A DNA stretch of 64,000 bases from Peribolospora baueri (lineage: Eukaryota; Basidiomycota; Peribolosporomycetes; Peribolosporales; Peribolosporaceae). The first letter of the stretch is position 1. The number at the start of each line of letters is the position of its first letter. The DNA lies in the NCBI GenBank assembly GCA_029717555.1, contig JAMDHS010000067.1, forward strand, positions 1 through 64,000, written 5' to 3'. A program made the position numbers and the translations under genes. This document shows positions 1 through 11,943 of the stretch, one piece after another. The notes beneath the pieces were generated by a model. It ran no database searches. It had not been told where the DNA came from and worked only from the letters and a program-made list of their open reading frames with translations.

Positions 1-861
1 AAGGAGGAGTGGCGCCGTCTGCCGGTCCATCGGAGGAGGGCGCAGGGGCAAGAGCAGGAGCATTTTTTATTTTTTTTATTATTTATCATGTCCGACACAA
101 TGACGAACGTTACATCATGACCTTCCCTTCCATGTCCTTCTGGCACACCCGGCTCGGCTCGGCTTGGCTCGCGTCGCGTCGCGTCGCGTCGCAGGCGCGC
201 GCTCGTCCCCTCATGTCCGTCCCGATAATGTGGGCCACATGACACACCGTCTCCGCCAGTGCGGCGGAGACGCAGACGGGTGGAGTCCCATGTTCTGACA
301 CCTATTGACGTTGAACCGGGGAGAGGGGGGGAAGCGCACATGGCGGTGGAGCGCGGTCCTTCCAGACAGCGCTGTGAAAGGTCGTGCTTGTTGTGCTTGT
401 ATGAGAGCGAGATGGGCAAGGCTCTTTGGTCTGGGTCTGGGCGTTTGGGGCGATGCAGCGATGGGGGCAAAGCGACGATGCGGATAAGAGCAACACGGCT
501 CTACACGAACCGGGGGGGGGGAGGCTGAGCAAGTGACTTGGCACAGCTGCGACAAGACATGGTGTCGTCCTGTTTGGAGGAGAGAAGCTGCCGGACTGGG
601 AAGAGGATGGACTGGCCTCGTAGCGCCCAGGGCTTGGAAAGCGGGGTGCAGATGTCAATGCACCACGAAGGGATCGGGTGAGTTGTCGGCGTCGCCTCCC
701 TTTTTGTCGATTTAAGACCTCTCTACCACGAGCCCCCATTGAACACCATCTGTCATCCTCTTCGCAAGAGACTTGGTCCTCACGGCACGATGGAGGTGGG
801 TGGGATGCGTACCCATATGGAGAATGCTAGGGACCTGGAAATGTTGCATTCATCCTCGCAC
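1..861. other. Intergenic left edge with short GC repeats
   Basis: No coding frame here has intron signals or recognisable similarity. A tract of (GGCTC)n-like units at about 151-168 runs into pentamer GCGTC repeats at about 171-192, and an AT-rich patch lies at about 62-90. Short open frames on both strands overlap each other and look like by-products of GC richness. Confidence 0.5.
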
Positions 862-3512
862 TCACTCAAATGGGCCTTGGTGCTGCTCGTCAGGTGCTGG
901 GTTCTGTCTCTGACCTTGGCCATATCTTTGACCTCCACCACTTGCAGGGGTGGGATGATAAACGACTTGAGCAGGAAAGGGTGGCCACCTGGTCGCTAGA
1001 GCCGTGAGCGTGACGGCCTGCAGATCGCTGGAAGAGTTTGCATGCCTCGGAGTTTGGTCTTGCGGCAAGCTTGCGGACAGAGGTCTCTGAAGAGTCTCAC
1101 CAAAGCCGCCATGGTCAAGGCCATGGTCTCGCTCTTGTGGTGGCTGATCATGTGCGCCTGGGGGCGAATGATCTTGGACGGCACCGCTGTGATCTTGCGT
1201 GTCAGCTGAAGCGCTACCTGTTTCTTGTCCCTGTTCCTGGCTGGAAGACTCTTCTGGAGGACAAAACATAGCCCATATCGCTACTATTTCATCCCATTCA
1301 GCCGCATCGAGTTGCTGCAGGCATTCCTCTAGCTTGTCCATGTCAAGTTCCAGATCCTCAAATGACACCTGAGTCTCTATTTGGCTGTCCTGGCTGACCG
1401 AGGCTCCATTGCCAGGGTCGGTCGCGTAATTTGTTGTGGAAGGCCCATGAACGATAGATTGGTCGGAGCTCTCGGACTGACGTTCCGGTGTTACCTGCAA
1501 TGTGTCCCCAGGATTTGAGGCAGGTTCAGCTGGAGACGGCTGGGCGCCAGACCCTCCTTGCCGTCCTAGGAAAGCCTCGGCTTCACGCAGTTGCTTCGCG
1601 TTCTCTTCCTGTTCAAGCGCATGTTTCGACGCCAAGGCGGCATTGATACTCTTTGTTGAAGCGGAAGAGATGGAAAAGGAGGGGTTGGCTGGCTCGGAAC
1701 GCCCTACATCAGCATCCTGCCCGGCGACTCTCGTATCCTGAGGAAAGAACCTCGGCCTCGGCATTGAAGTCGGTGCGTTGCACAATCCTTCAACAGGGGC
1801 ATCTACCTTTCGTCGCTTTGACCGGTCCTCTGGCTCTTCAGCATCATAAAGTCCTTTCCGCTTGACACCCGTCTCGCAGTTCAAAGATGTTCCCGCAGGG
1901 CTATGTGAGTGCATCGAGCGAGAGAATGGATCCGTAGATGTTGATGTCGATGGCGGTTCGTCAACTCGTCTTGAAGGGCATAGGCGGCGCGTGCCTTCCT
2001 CGTCAGCTTCCAATTTCCTTTTCTTGGTTGTCGTGCTGCTGAAGGACTGATCACTAGTGGTAGGATATCCCGACTGTGGGGTTAGAGAGTCGAAGGTTCC
2101 AGCCGGCGTGGAGCTGTCTCTCTGCCCTAAACTGCTGCCCTGTCCCACGCCACTGTTGGTCGTTGAGCTGCTGCCTTGTGTCGAATTTGACCCATCCCTG
2201 AGACACAACAGAGTTGCAATCCTATGGAGGCGGTCTCTCTTCCCTCGAGAGACATTCATCAGGTCGAAAGGTGTGTCATCGTAGTGGTCCCACACCTCGA
2301 TAAAGTCTTTCCAGCTTAAGTCGCGTGCAGGCTGCCTTGTTGGTATTGACGACCGCTGATCATTGGCCATCTCGGCACAGAGATCGTTTTGCAAAACCGT
2401 CACAAAGATCCTAACGAACGGAACGGGATAAGAGAAATGCACGTCATCCAGTAAGCAATGAAATCCGCACCTCACTCCTTGTCCCTCTGGCATTTCTGGA
2501 CCTCACCAATCATGATCGACCGCTCCCCATTTGTACGCCCATTGCTCCTGAGAAGCGCGCACCTGTACGGGCATAGGAAGGCCAACGTGAAAGAACCATT
2601 ATCATGCTGAAACACAGAGCGAAACTGTAAGCAGAGGACTTACGCATCCGATCTTCTTCAGTCGGTCGAGCATTGATTTGTGCTAACGGGCGATGGCGAC
2701 GACAAGGTTGAGAGCGATCGACTGAAGAGTAAGACATCTTTTTTGGAGGAGCGTTTGCACAGCGACCTGGATCTCCTGGACCGGTATTGACTTACACTCT
2801 TTTCGAGTTTGACCTTATCGTGAACCTTGAAATTCCTAGCGAAGCTAGCGAATATTCTGTCCAGCGGCTTGCTGTTAATCATTGACATACCAAAGATCGT
2901 CAACCGGAAGACCACGATCTTGATAATGTCGAAACGCGTGATGAATACCTGGCCTCTCCAGCGGACGCAGAAAATTTGCGGGTTGACGTTGTACAAGTTT
3001 TTCAGCACGTCCGTTGCCTCGGTCAGGTGGTAAACGAACATCACCGGTGTGTTTACTGGATCCGTTCTATACTCTTCTGGCGCGACCACGATCGGTTGGG
3101 TCACATTTGTAAAAGATGTCGGCACGAGATCCGAGGGCCCAAAGAGCATTGGGTAAACATAAGAATTGGGTCCACCGACAGTCTCCACCGTCTGCTGCGC
3201 GATCCTCAGGAACTCGTGCAACGCCTCCATGGCCCTTCTCCCGGCATCGGGCGTGTACTGGTTAACGTCGGTGACGGAGCCTCTGCGCTCCGGGTCCACA
3301 AGCGCGCCTTGCAGTGAGTGCCGGTAGCCCGTCTCGCTCGGAAGCGCCGCTTGGTACATGCCTGTTAGATTTGAGGTGGATCCGGTCCTTACTCCCAGCC
3401 CATTGCCGACACACTGACCCTCGGCATCGAGGTGGCGATCGGAAAAATAGCGTGGCATGAAGTCGTGAATATTGTGCGAAGGATGGGTGTAGATTTTAAG
3501 GGGTTCTGCCAT
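862..3512 (-). CDS. Orphan 811-aa protein, four exons
   Basis: Minus-strand gene with exons 3512-2796, 2682-2644, 2606-2476 and 2410-862, which join in frame with GT..AG introns to give 811 residues. The start (MAEPLKIYTH) is the first Met that leaves the conserved-looking N-terminal part intact; the open frame extends further upstream. Residues 1 to about 240 look globular, with hydrophobic and aromatic clusters such as PQIFCVRWRGQVFITRF. A Trp-rich stretch (DLSWKDFIEVWDHY) follows at about 325. The C-terminal ~450 residues are low-complexity Ser/Gln/Pro/Glu with KRK-like basic clusters, suggesting a nuclear or disordered tail. I do not recognise a family. The two large open frames here could be called as two genes, but phase-matched introns and two short internal coding pieces support one. 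Confidence 0.7.
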
Positions 3513-5953
3513 ACTGACGAGGAGCCAGGCAGAGCAGGGGCATTCACCCCGGCCGGACGCGTATGCTGTTCGAGTTAGGCAGCAGGGAAGGCCGAGCACG
3601 CGCGTCGATCAGGACGATCCAACGGACTAGTCAACGAGTAGGGTGGAACGGATCAACAGAAGTGGGCCCTTGTTGACAACGTGCACGGGGAGAGACGTCC
3701 GTCAGCTTCAAATCCATCCAGAGACGGCAACAGGTACATAAACCGACATCATCGCGGTGCTCTGGCGACGCTCGACTGTCCCATCCTCTTCCGCATGATG
3801 GCCCCGTTGCTACTGAGACGTCCTACCACCTCGAGCGCTGCAACTCGTACCTGACTCTCACCTTTCTACTGCCTTGGCGGAGCGTTTTTTCCAGGATTGT
3901 TGAAAAACTACCAGTGGAAAGGTCGCAGATCCAGGAAGAGTGCGTGTGAGAGCTGCTTATAGCAGTTAAGGACGGGACAGCAGCTGGGAAAATAACACGG
4001 GCCAAAGAAACGATGTTTGAAGATATGACAGTATAAAGAACCCGTCGTCGTCAGCTCGGTCCATTTTATAGGAGCCGCCTTGAGGTTACACTCCGACTGG
4101 CATTGGTATTTCTTGCACGTCCTGAAGAAGAAGAAGTTGAAGGAAAATAAAAAAGGAAAGCCGGACTCCCTTTTCACGCTTGCCTCGCCCCGGTCCGCTC
4201 ATTGTCGAGCAGCCCTTTGAAGAAGCAAGGATGATCGTAACTAGGGAGGCGATGCCGTTGTTTGGATCGTTGGAGTTGTACTCAGCGACTCACCGGGAGT
4301 TGCCCCTCATGTTCAAAGGGAAGAGAATATAATGGTCAAGAAAGGATTCGACGTCCACCAATCCCTGTTCCTGTTGTCATTTAGGAGAAAAGGAAATGCC
4401 TTTGCGGGCACACGGGGACGACCTGCTATCTTCAGCCCGGCTCCGGGCGTTATCCAAGTGACTAGGGTTGAACGCCTCTGGTGGACGTGCGTGCACCTTT
4501 GATGGCTGCGAGAAAGACCACGATGTCTCAGCCGCCGCCATATGAATATACAGACATGGTACCGACCCTCTTGCTCCGTTCACTCGTGGCTATGACCCCT
4601 GTACTCGCGCCACTCACGCGAGAATATTTACGGCACCGCCATAGAGCTGTTGAAGCCTTCTCAGAGGGTGAGTGTTTACGCTCAGGGGAGAATGGAATGA
4701 ATTGTACCAGACGTGGTTGGTTGACGACGGACGGAAGGTGTCAGAAGACTGCTGCTGATCACAGAGCGGATCCTGTTCGCACACTGAGAGAAAGGAGACG
4801 TCGAGCGTCGGGTCTCCGCCCTTCGAGATAAAGGGTGATGTGTGTGCGAGATGGGTCCAACAGGACTAGGCATGGAAGTTGGTGGGACGAAAAAGAAAGG
4901 AAGGACCATCCTTTGAATTTGTACGACTGATTCCGCCGCCGATCATTGGGGTCGCACGCTCGGGCCACCCTTGTCCAGCTCAGAACACGGCAACAACGGC
5001 CTCCTTTGACCTGGCCGCTCGCAGCGTCAGGCCTGCCTACACCAGGCGCCTGGGATACGTGTGCGATCCCTTTCAAGGAGCTCGGGATTGCACGCTCCTT
5101 TTGTCCTTGCTACGAGCGTTGCGTCAAGCCGAGCCGAAGGTGCGTCACAGAATCCAAGTCTACCGCCGTAGGTACGAGCGGGCTCGCTTTGTCGCTCGAT
5201 GTCTCTAAAATGATGCTGCTCCGAGTGAGAGGACCTCCCTTGTTCTGCTTTCATCCTCGTGGATCAAAATCATACGGTCAGAAGTTGTGCAACCGCGAAC
5301 GGCGTCGAGGCTCGCCTTGGCAAGAAGACGCGCTATGAAAGGGAGCCTCAATGACATGGTAACATGGGAGTGGAGAAAGCTTTCTCTTTCCGTTCCAAGG
5401 AGCGACTCGTTCTGAGGGAGACTCTGATAGCGTACATGCACACACCGATACCAGCACAGTGAGAGAGGGAGACTCGATGCTGATCTGATATGATCTGCAG
5501 TGGATGATGGAGGAACTGGTACAAATGACAAGGGACGGGAAGAAAGGGGCGAGAGACAAAAGACGCCGGGTTTGGTGAATGCCCAGTTTATTGAGGGAAG
5601 GTAAGACGTAATTGAAGGTGGATGCAAGGTAGGGGAAGCATGCTACACAACCGTACGTACGTACGAATGAACGGGGAATCAGAGGCATCTACGTCTCTTT
5701 AAAGGCGAGACCCAAAATGGGAGAGAAATCTGCGTGTGCGTGTGTGTGTGTGAAGTGTGCGCGGTGAGAGATGAGGAGGCTGAGTGAAATGACGACGAAT
5801 GCACAATGTCCGTTTAAAAGTGCCCAAGCGAGCCAGACGCGCAGACGCGCTCGAGAAGATGGTTGGAGAAAGAAATCAACCGAGAAGAGAAGATGAAAAG
5901 GCCTAAGGAGGGCGGAACGTCGACGAGGTCAGGGAAGAACGCGGCCTCTCCCT
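3513..5953. other. Long intergenic region, no supported gene
   Basis: About 2.4 kb between the start of one minus-strand gene and the stop of the next. Several 60-140-codon open frames overlap on both strands, but none shows splice-linked continuation or recognisable similarity. A short GT-rich microsatellite lies at about 5732-5752. The left part should carry the promoter of the orphan gene, the right part the 3' UTR of the MYND gene. Confidence 0.5.
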
Positions 5954-8900
5954 TCAACCCGAGACCTCTTCCACCTTCTCCTCGGTCACGTCACTGGCCA
6001 CGCCATCTTCCTCATCGCCAGAAGCTCTCGTTCCACGTTCAGCGGAGTCCGACCTAACTTCCGTCCCGTCGTGAGAGAGCTCCCTCCGGCCCAGAGGCGA
6101 AAGCCTCTCAAACCCGGTCCTGACAACGACAGGGATGCCTGCAAATGCGGGACCCTCGCCGGTGTGGCGGACGCGCCAGCCCGTGGGATGGTCATCCTCG
6201 GCCTTGGGCGCCACGAGTTTAGACTTTCTCGACTGCTCCGCGCCGCCGTCGTCGTGCATGTTGTCCTGGCCCGAGCGTTGCTGAGACTGGCCGATCCTTA
6301 CTAACCTAGCCAGCTCAGGATCGTTGGCGATCCGATGCGCCTTGCACCACTCTTTATGATTTGGCCAGTCTGCGAGCTGGTGCGCCTTCGAGCAGTACGA
6401 CGCCCCTTGGCAGGGACCGCAGGTCTGAAGGGGAAGGTACGCGATCCGCATGGGGGCGTCCGCAACGGTACTAGTGGAGTGAATGGAGGCGGAGGCGGAG
6501 GGGGCGTGCGAGTTGACGCGGGAAGGGTTGAAGGACGGTGGGCCAGAGGCTGAGACAGACGCGCCAGAGGAGTTGCGTGTAGGCGGTGCGACAGGCACTG
6601 TCGAGGGGTCTCGGCGCTCGAGAAGTGGGAGGGAACCGTCTCGTTCGGTCTCAGATTTGGGCTCGGTACCTATCACGTCGCTCTCGGGGAGGGGTGAGAC
6701 AGGGATGGAAGGGCCGATCGATGTGGCCGGTGTGATTGGCGTGACCTCAGCAGCGTCAACTTCCTGCGCTGGCGTGTCTAATGGGGAGGAGCACACCGTC
6801 GACGGGGAGTCGGGGGCGATGGGCGAGGTCTGCTTGATAGTGTCCACATCTTCGGTGGCTGCAGCAACTGTCGATTCAACTTTCGCGGGACCAGTATCAG
6901 GTGCCGGTGGTGCCGTGGCCGGGGCAGCGTCGCCGGTTTTGCCGTCATCGGCCTTGTTCTCAACGTCAAGCTCAGGCCTCCTCCTGGTAGCACCACACAC
7001 CTCGCACCACTTCCCTCGACCCTTCTCGCCGCCAGCACTGGCGGTGACAGTGAGAAGGACCTCGAGAGCTTCGTGTAGTCCCAATGCGTCCTCCGAGGTC
7101 CACTGGACGTCGTTCAGCTTAGGCTTGTTGGGAAGCAAGACATAAGCGCGTCGACGCTGGGCGGGCGTAAGATCAGACGACTGGGCGTGTTCGGATCTGC
7201 TTGCATCATCCGTGGCGGGCGAGTCCGAATTTGGAAGAGGCGTAGACAACCCGTCGTCCGCTTTCGCCGCGTTGGCGGTCACGGCGACAGAGGAGTTGGA
7301 GGATGCCTGGGCGAGGGCGCGTTTCTTCTCCTTCTCTCTCTTACGCTGCCTCTGCTTCTTGGTGAGTCCCGCCAAGTCTGCTTGCCTCCTTTGCTCTGCC
7401 TTTTGTCTCCACCAGTCCTCGACCGTCTGGCCGATCCCGTCGGCCTGCACCGAGTCACGCTCCCATTTCGACAACTTATTCTCGTAACGATGATGGGTGA
7501 TGACGCCCCGGAGCTGAAAGGGGGGTAACCCGAGCACGGCTGATCGATGGAGTTCACGAGCGCAAGGTCCGAGAACCGGGAGCGGAAGGGCCTGATAACC
7601 GTCGACTGGAAGGAGGCCAGCGTACAAAAGCATCGAAGTGAGAGAGACGAAAAAAACAAAACAATCATGCAGACTGGGAAAGAAGAGAACGCCGTGCTAA
7701 TTGGTATGCGCTTGCACTCACAACTCAAAAAGACGGGCGCCCAACCGTTGTCCAGGCATGACATCTTTGTCCACCTGCCGGCGAACGCGCAGATCGCCTC
7801 ACGTATACGTTCTCGAGCCCAATCCTCCGATCCGCGTGCGACCAGCTGGGCGGACCGCTTGGATGTCGGCGCGGTCTCCATCGCGCTTTCGCTGGATGTC
7901 GAAGAGGCTTCTTGGAAGGAGGGCCGGTGTCCATGGCGGGACAATACAGGAGTTTCAGAGACTCTGAACAGACCCAAGGAGTTGGGCGAGGCGCTCTCGG
8001 TATTCGCGGTCGTGACAGTGGGGCAGACACTGGGACAGTCGTCCTTGTCTTTCCTTAAGCTTTCAGTGCTGACGACCGGACAGACGAGACGGCGCTCCTC
8101 GTCCACTGGATCACGATTGAGGACGACGAGACCCAAGCCGTCATCGTTACGGCGAGATTCAGCTGACGGCGTCCCCTCGCCGTCCGGGCGTGCTGCCCGG
8201 TCATGCTCGGCCTCCGGGACGGTCTGGCAAAATTCGATCTGGACGGGGTAATAGTCCTGGTCAATGATCTGGACGCATTGAGCTAGCCATGGCGTAAGGA
8301 CCTCTCGCCATTCGACGAACTCGTTGAAAGCGGCTTTGGTGTCATCGACATTGGGGGAGTAAGGGCCGAGGACCAGTGTCGCCTTCACGTGCACATTCAA
8401 GGAGTTGTCCCTCGAAGGAGACAGGGTCGACTGTGTCTCGTCCTGTACTCTCTTTGACTTGGAAGAACCGTTCGACGACGGAGATCCTGGGGGCTCGCTC
8501 TGGTTCCGGGTCTCACGAATGCGTCCGGCGTCCCCGGGTTTTTTGGGCTCCTCAGACACCTTCGTTCGTGCCGACTGCATATCCAGCCAGAGATTGGCGA
8601 CACCATCGCCAACGACCCAGAATAGCATCTTGGCAATCTCTTGGCTGCGAGGGTCGTGTTCCGGGCCGAGATGAGCGAGGCAGCAGCGGTCGGTAGTGGG
8701 AGAGTGAAGGGCGAGGAAATAGGACGTCTCCGGGGGCCTAGGTGGCACCGGATCGTCGAACTCTTCTTCTGATTTCGGCTGGGGTTTCCTAAAAGCAGAC
8801 GTTTTGGGGAGAGAGGTAGGTCCAGCGAGCGGAAATAGGTCGGGGTGGAAGGACGCCCATCGACGTTGTCGCTCAACCTCGGAGGGACTGGCGGCCCAGA

Positions 8901-9123
8901 GACCACAGAAGGCTGACGAGGACGGCGGGGACTGTCGCCAGGAGCGGTCGTCGTCGGTTCGCTCCGTCGGTCCTCCTCGGGGCCCATAGAGCTTTCCCCA
9001 ACAGCCTCTCGGGATTCGGTGGTAGCCCTCGAGGTGGAGCTCGAGAGAGCCGCCGGACGAGGACAGGCTAGAGCTGTCGACCACCTGGAAAGTCGCCATG
9101 AGCGCGTTGTCAGGGTCAGACAT
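5954..9123 (-). CDS. MYND-type zinc-finger protein, 1,017 aa
   Basis: Two exons, 9123-7722 and 7605-5954, joined by a 116-nt GTGAGT..CAG intron in phase 1, give 1,017 residues. The C-terminal half carries the two halves of a MYND finger: CEVCGATRRR near residue 690 and TCGPCQGASYCSKAHQ near residue 870. The second half continues DWPNHKEWC, the usual ending; a His takes the place of one Cys ligand (CSKAHQ), as in many fungal MYND domains. Nearly 190 Ser/Thr/Pro-rich residues separate the halves, where a MYND finger normally has about 7-12. A strongly basic coiled stretch (KKQRQRKREKEKKRA) precedes the finger. MYND domains bind proline-rich partners in transcription and ubiquitin pathways; the partner here is unknown. 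The N-terminal 450 residues match no family I know. Confidence 0.75.
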
Positions 9124-10444
9124 CTCGTAAAAGCGGGCAAGGAGAAGGCAGGGAAGAAAAGCTAGCGAGGAAGTGAGAGCCTAGAGTCAAAAACAACGAG
9201 AGAGAGATGACTGAGAGGACGCTGAGGGTGAGAGGAGAGGAGCAAAGGCCGACCGACGCGTGCAGGCCACTCTTGGGGCAGCGGCGAGAGCTGTGGCTAA
9301 AGAAAGGCGTGAGTCCGGAAGAAGAGGTCGGCCAAAAAAGGGTAACGGTAACAGCGGTGGTAGCGAAGATACAAAGGAAGGACGACAAAGGCCAAGACAG
9401 ACCAAGCGTTCGAAACATTCTATCAGACCTTCGCGGAGGACTGGAGGCCCGGACGCGAAGACATGGGTGCGCGCGGACGGGGCGTGAGGTCTGGTCTACT
9501 GATCCGACCATCTCCGCTTATGTCCGGCTTCCATTATCCCTATTACTCACCGTCCCACGTCCCTTCTTAGGGTAAGGCGCGGCCTTTAGGGGCGAGATAC
9601 GGCCTGATGGGTGGGGCACAGCCCTCCTCTACTTTCCAAATGTGGGCACGTTCTGATACTATATAAGAGGAGTCGCTGGCCAAGCTCCGATGATGGAAAT
9701 CCAAGATCTTCCTCGTGTACGCGTCTGGGACGGCACGTGAGCGCTCACGTTTGCATCACGTGCCAATCCCGTGATAGACTATTAGACGTGGTCGCCCCGC
9801 TCCTGATCCCCTTCCTTAATCTCAATATGCAGCCGGCGACGGCGACAAATGTCCCGCCCCAACCATCCTCCGAACGGCACAGCCAAGGCTCAACCTTCCT
9901 TCCGGAAGGTTTAGGGGTCTATCTTTCAGTACGGTATCTAGCTTTTTATTATTAGCTGGCTACGCCATTCGGAGAACACCCGCTACAGCCTGCCGTGGTC
10001 TCCGCCAGCCCGTTACCTTCACGTTGACCATGGCGGCCATCGCCGGCGTCGTTCGGGCCCAGAGCGCCAGGCCTGCGCCCGAGCAGGGTAACGTGACGAC
10101 ATCTACGCCGTCGCCAGCAGCGACGAACCAACCGTTGCCTCCGTCGTCCCCCGTGCGTGGCAGACTATCCACACTTTGACTGGGGCAACCATCGCTCGGC
10201 GTCTTCCCTTCAGTGTAGCTAACCTGCTTCCCTCTCACATGATTGATCACCGACAGACCGGCAGCACTTCCAAGATCATCGCCGTCTCGACGGTGGCCGG
10301 TACGCGTCCGAATCTTATTGTATGGCAGCGAGCGATTCACGAGCTTTCCTCTTCACGTCGCACTGAACACGTCCTTTTTATCCCTCCTCGTCCGCTCCAT
10401 CTCCCTATGTGACCGCCCTTCACCATCCCTGCGCTTATCCCGCC
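9124..10444. other. Divergent intergenic region
   Basis: About 1.3 kb between the divergent starts of the MYND gene and the small membrane-protein gene. It must hold both promoters. No coding segment with splice support was found. The last 150 nt before the 10445 start are CT-rich, as in other promoters here. Confidence 0.5.
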
Positions 10445-10944
10445 ATGTCCTCCCAACCCTCCGTACCGACCTCGCGCCTGTTCCTATTCCTTCTCCCGTT
10501 CCTCTCAGGCTTCATCGTCCTCTTCCTCCTCGCTCTCTTCCTCTTCCTCAAAATCTCGCGCTACGTCCGTCTCTCCCGCGAGCACAAAAGACGCCACGAG
10601 CTCGAAGGCGGGGCGGGCGGAGGGACGGTTCTGCCATCTTGGTACGGCGATGGACTGGACGGGGCTGGGAGGACTGGGGGGCATAAGGGTGGGAAGGGGC
10701 ATGGGCATGGAAGGAGCGGGGTCGGGAAAGGCAGGAGGGGAAAGAGCGCTTGGGATGTGGAAGAGTGGGAGGGCGTTCCGGTAAGCCGATCTTGCGAGCT
10801 GCTTGGATGATGCCGCACTCGCTTGCTGATCTTGGCCCTCGCCTTTGGTTCGTGAAGGCATGATGGATTCCTTCTGGCGCAAATCAGCAAAGCAAAACCT
10901 CTCCCTACTACGATCTGTATGATAGCGCAGACACGCCATTCTAG
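10445..10944 (+). CDS. Small single-pass membrane protein, 130 aa
   Basis: Exons 10445-10780 and 10888-10944 join in phase 0 (donor GTAAGC, acceptor CAG) to give 130 residues. Residues 10-37 form one strong hydrophobic segment (LFLFLLPFLSGFIVLFLLAL), directly followed by the basic stretch KISRYVRLSREHKRR, which suggests a type II or signal-anchor topology. A Gly/His/Lys-rich segment (HKGGKGHGHGRSGVGKGR) follows. The short second exon ends SKTSPYYDLYDSADTPF, a Tyr-rich tail that could be a sorting signal. No family recognised; function unknown. Confidence 0.6.
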
Positions 10945-11943
10945 ACTTGTATTCTATGTAGACCCACGTTCGGGGACGTCTTTGTCACCGTCCGTCCCTC
11001 GCTGGCCCCTGCCCTCGTTCGTCTCCGGATGCCGCACACCTCTCTTCCATTCGTCCTCAGGGCGTGCCTTACTTATCCTTCGATCAAGCACATCTTGGTC
11101 CTCGACTGCCACCCCACTCGCTGTCCAACCCGACACGTTCCGCCCTGCCAGTACGCCATATCCGGGCATGAGGATCCACAGGCCACATGGACCTCTCTTC
11201 CCTTGCTTATTTTTTTTCTTCCACGCCGGTGGCAGTGCGTGCCATTGCGGTGCGGCCTGCTGCCTAGAAGGGCTGTGTGCTCACAGGTGGGGAGTCGTAG
11301 TCGTAGTCGGAGTCGTAGTGGTCGTCGCTCGACGGACCCCCTCCCCCCTCGCTCGTTCTACGTAACATCTCTGTCCGACCACGCGGCTTCCAGGACCCGA
11401 ACACAATCGAAGGCTGCGGGAGGGGCGGAGGGTGGATGCATTGAAAATTGAAATAGCCTGCTTACATTTGACGCTTGACGCTCGCGTCGAAGCCGTAACG
11501 TTGCCGCAGTCCGCCGACCTCCGTCGCGGAATCTCTTTGCGCTGTTCGCACGCCTTCCATCGTCTCCGCGTCGGCTCGCTGGTCCATCTCCCCCTCCGTG
11601 CGCTGCGTCGAGCAAGCTTCACTGACCAGCCCTGACGATCCTGGTGGCAGCCGGCCACCACCTCAAGGCTAGCTAGCATCGCCCTTCTCTCGTCCTCCAC
11701 CATCTTCCCGGAGCGCACCTTCTGTGTTCGTTCGTGCACCCAACCTCGTTCGACCTTCATACCTCGACGCCGCTGCTGCCGGAGCGCTTCGCATTCCCTC
11801 GAACCTCGTCGCATCGTCCCCGACCTCTCTTTCATCGTCCCTGCGCTCGCCTTACTCTTATCTATTTACTTCGTCGCTCGCCCCTCCTTCTCCTTCCCTA
11901 TCCCGTCTCTTCGTATTCCACCGCGACGCATACACATACGCGC
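10945..11943. other. Intergenic region and CT-rich leader of the PAK-like kinase
   Basis: About 1 kb. The final 250 nt are dominated by C and T, typical of fungal transcription-start regions and 5' UTRs. An open frame runs in from upstream (from 11734) but encodes an unremarkable Pro/Ser/Leu-rich peptide, so it was not used for the start. A short GTCGTAGTCGTAGTCGGAGTC-like imperfect repeat lies near 11296-11325. Confidence 0.45.

Noticed and set aside
2548-2562. A 15-nt GT..AG intron in the orphan gene
   Set aside because: Too short to splice and already in frame; kept as five coding codons.
4682-5688. Cluster of 75-140-codon ORFs in the 4.7-5.7 kb intergenic region
   Set aside because: They overlap on opposite strands, show biased composition and no continuation through splice sites; probably chance frames in GC-rich DNA.
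11734-11943. Upstream 70-codon extension of the PAK-like kinase
   Set aside because: The frame is open but CT-rich and encodes low-quality Pro/Ser/Leu sequence typical of a translated 5' UTR; the Met at 11944 is followed by better sequence.
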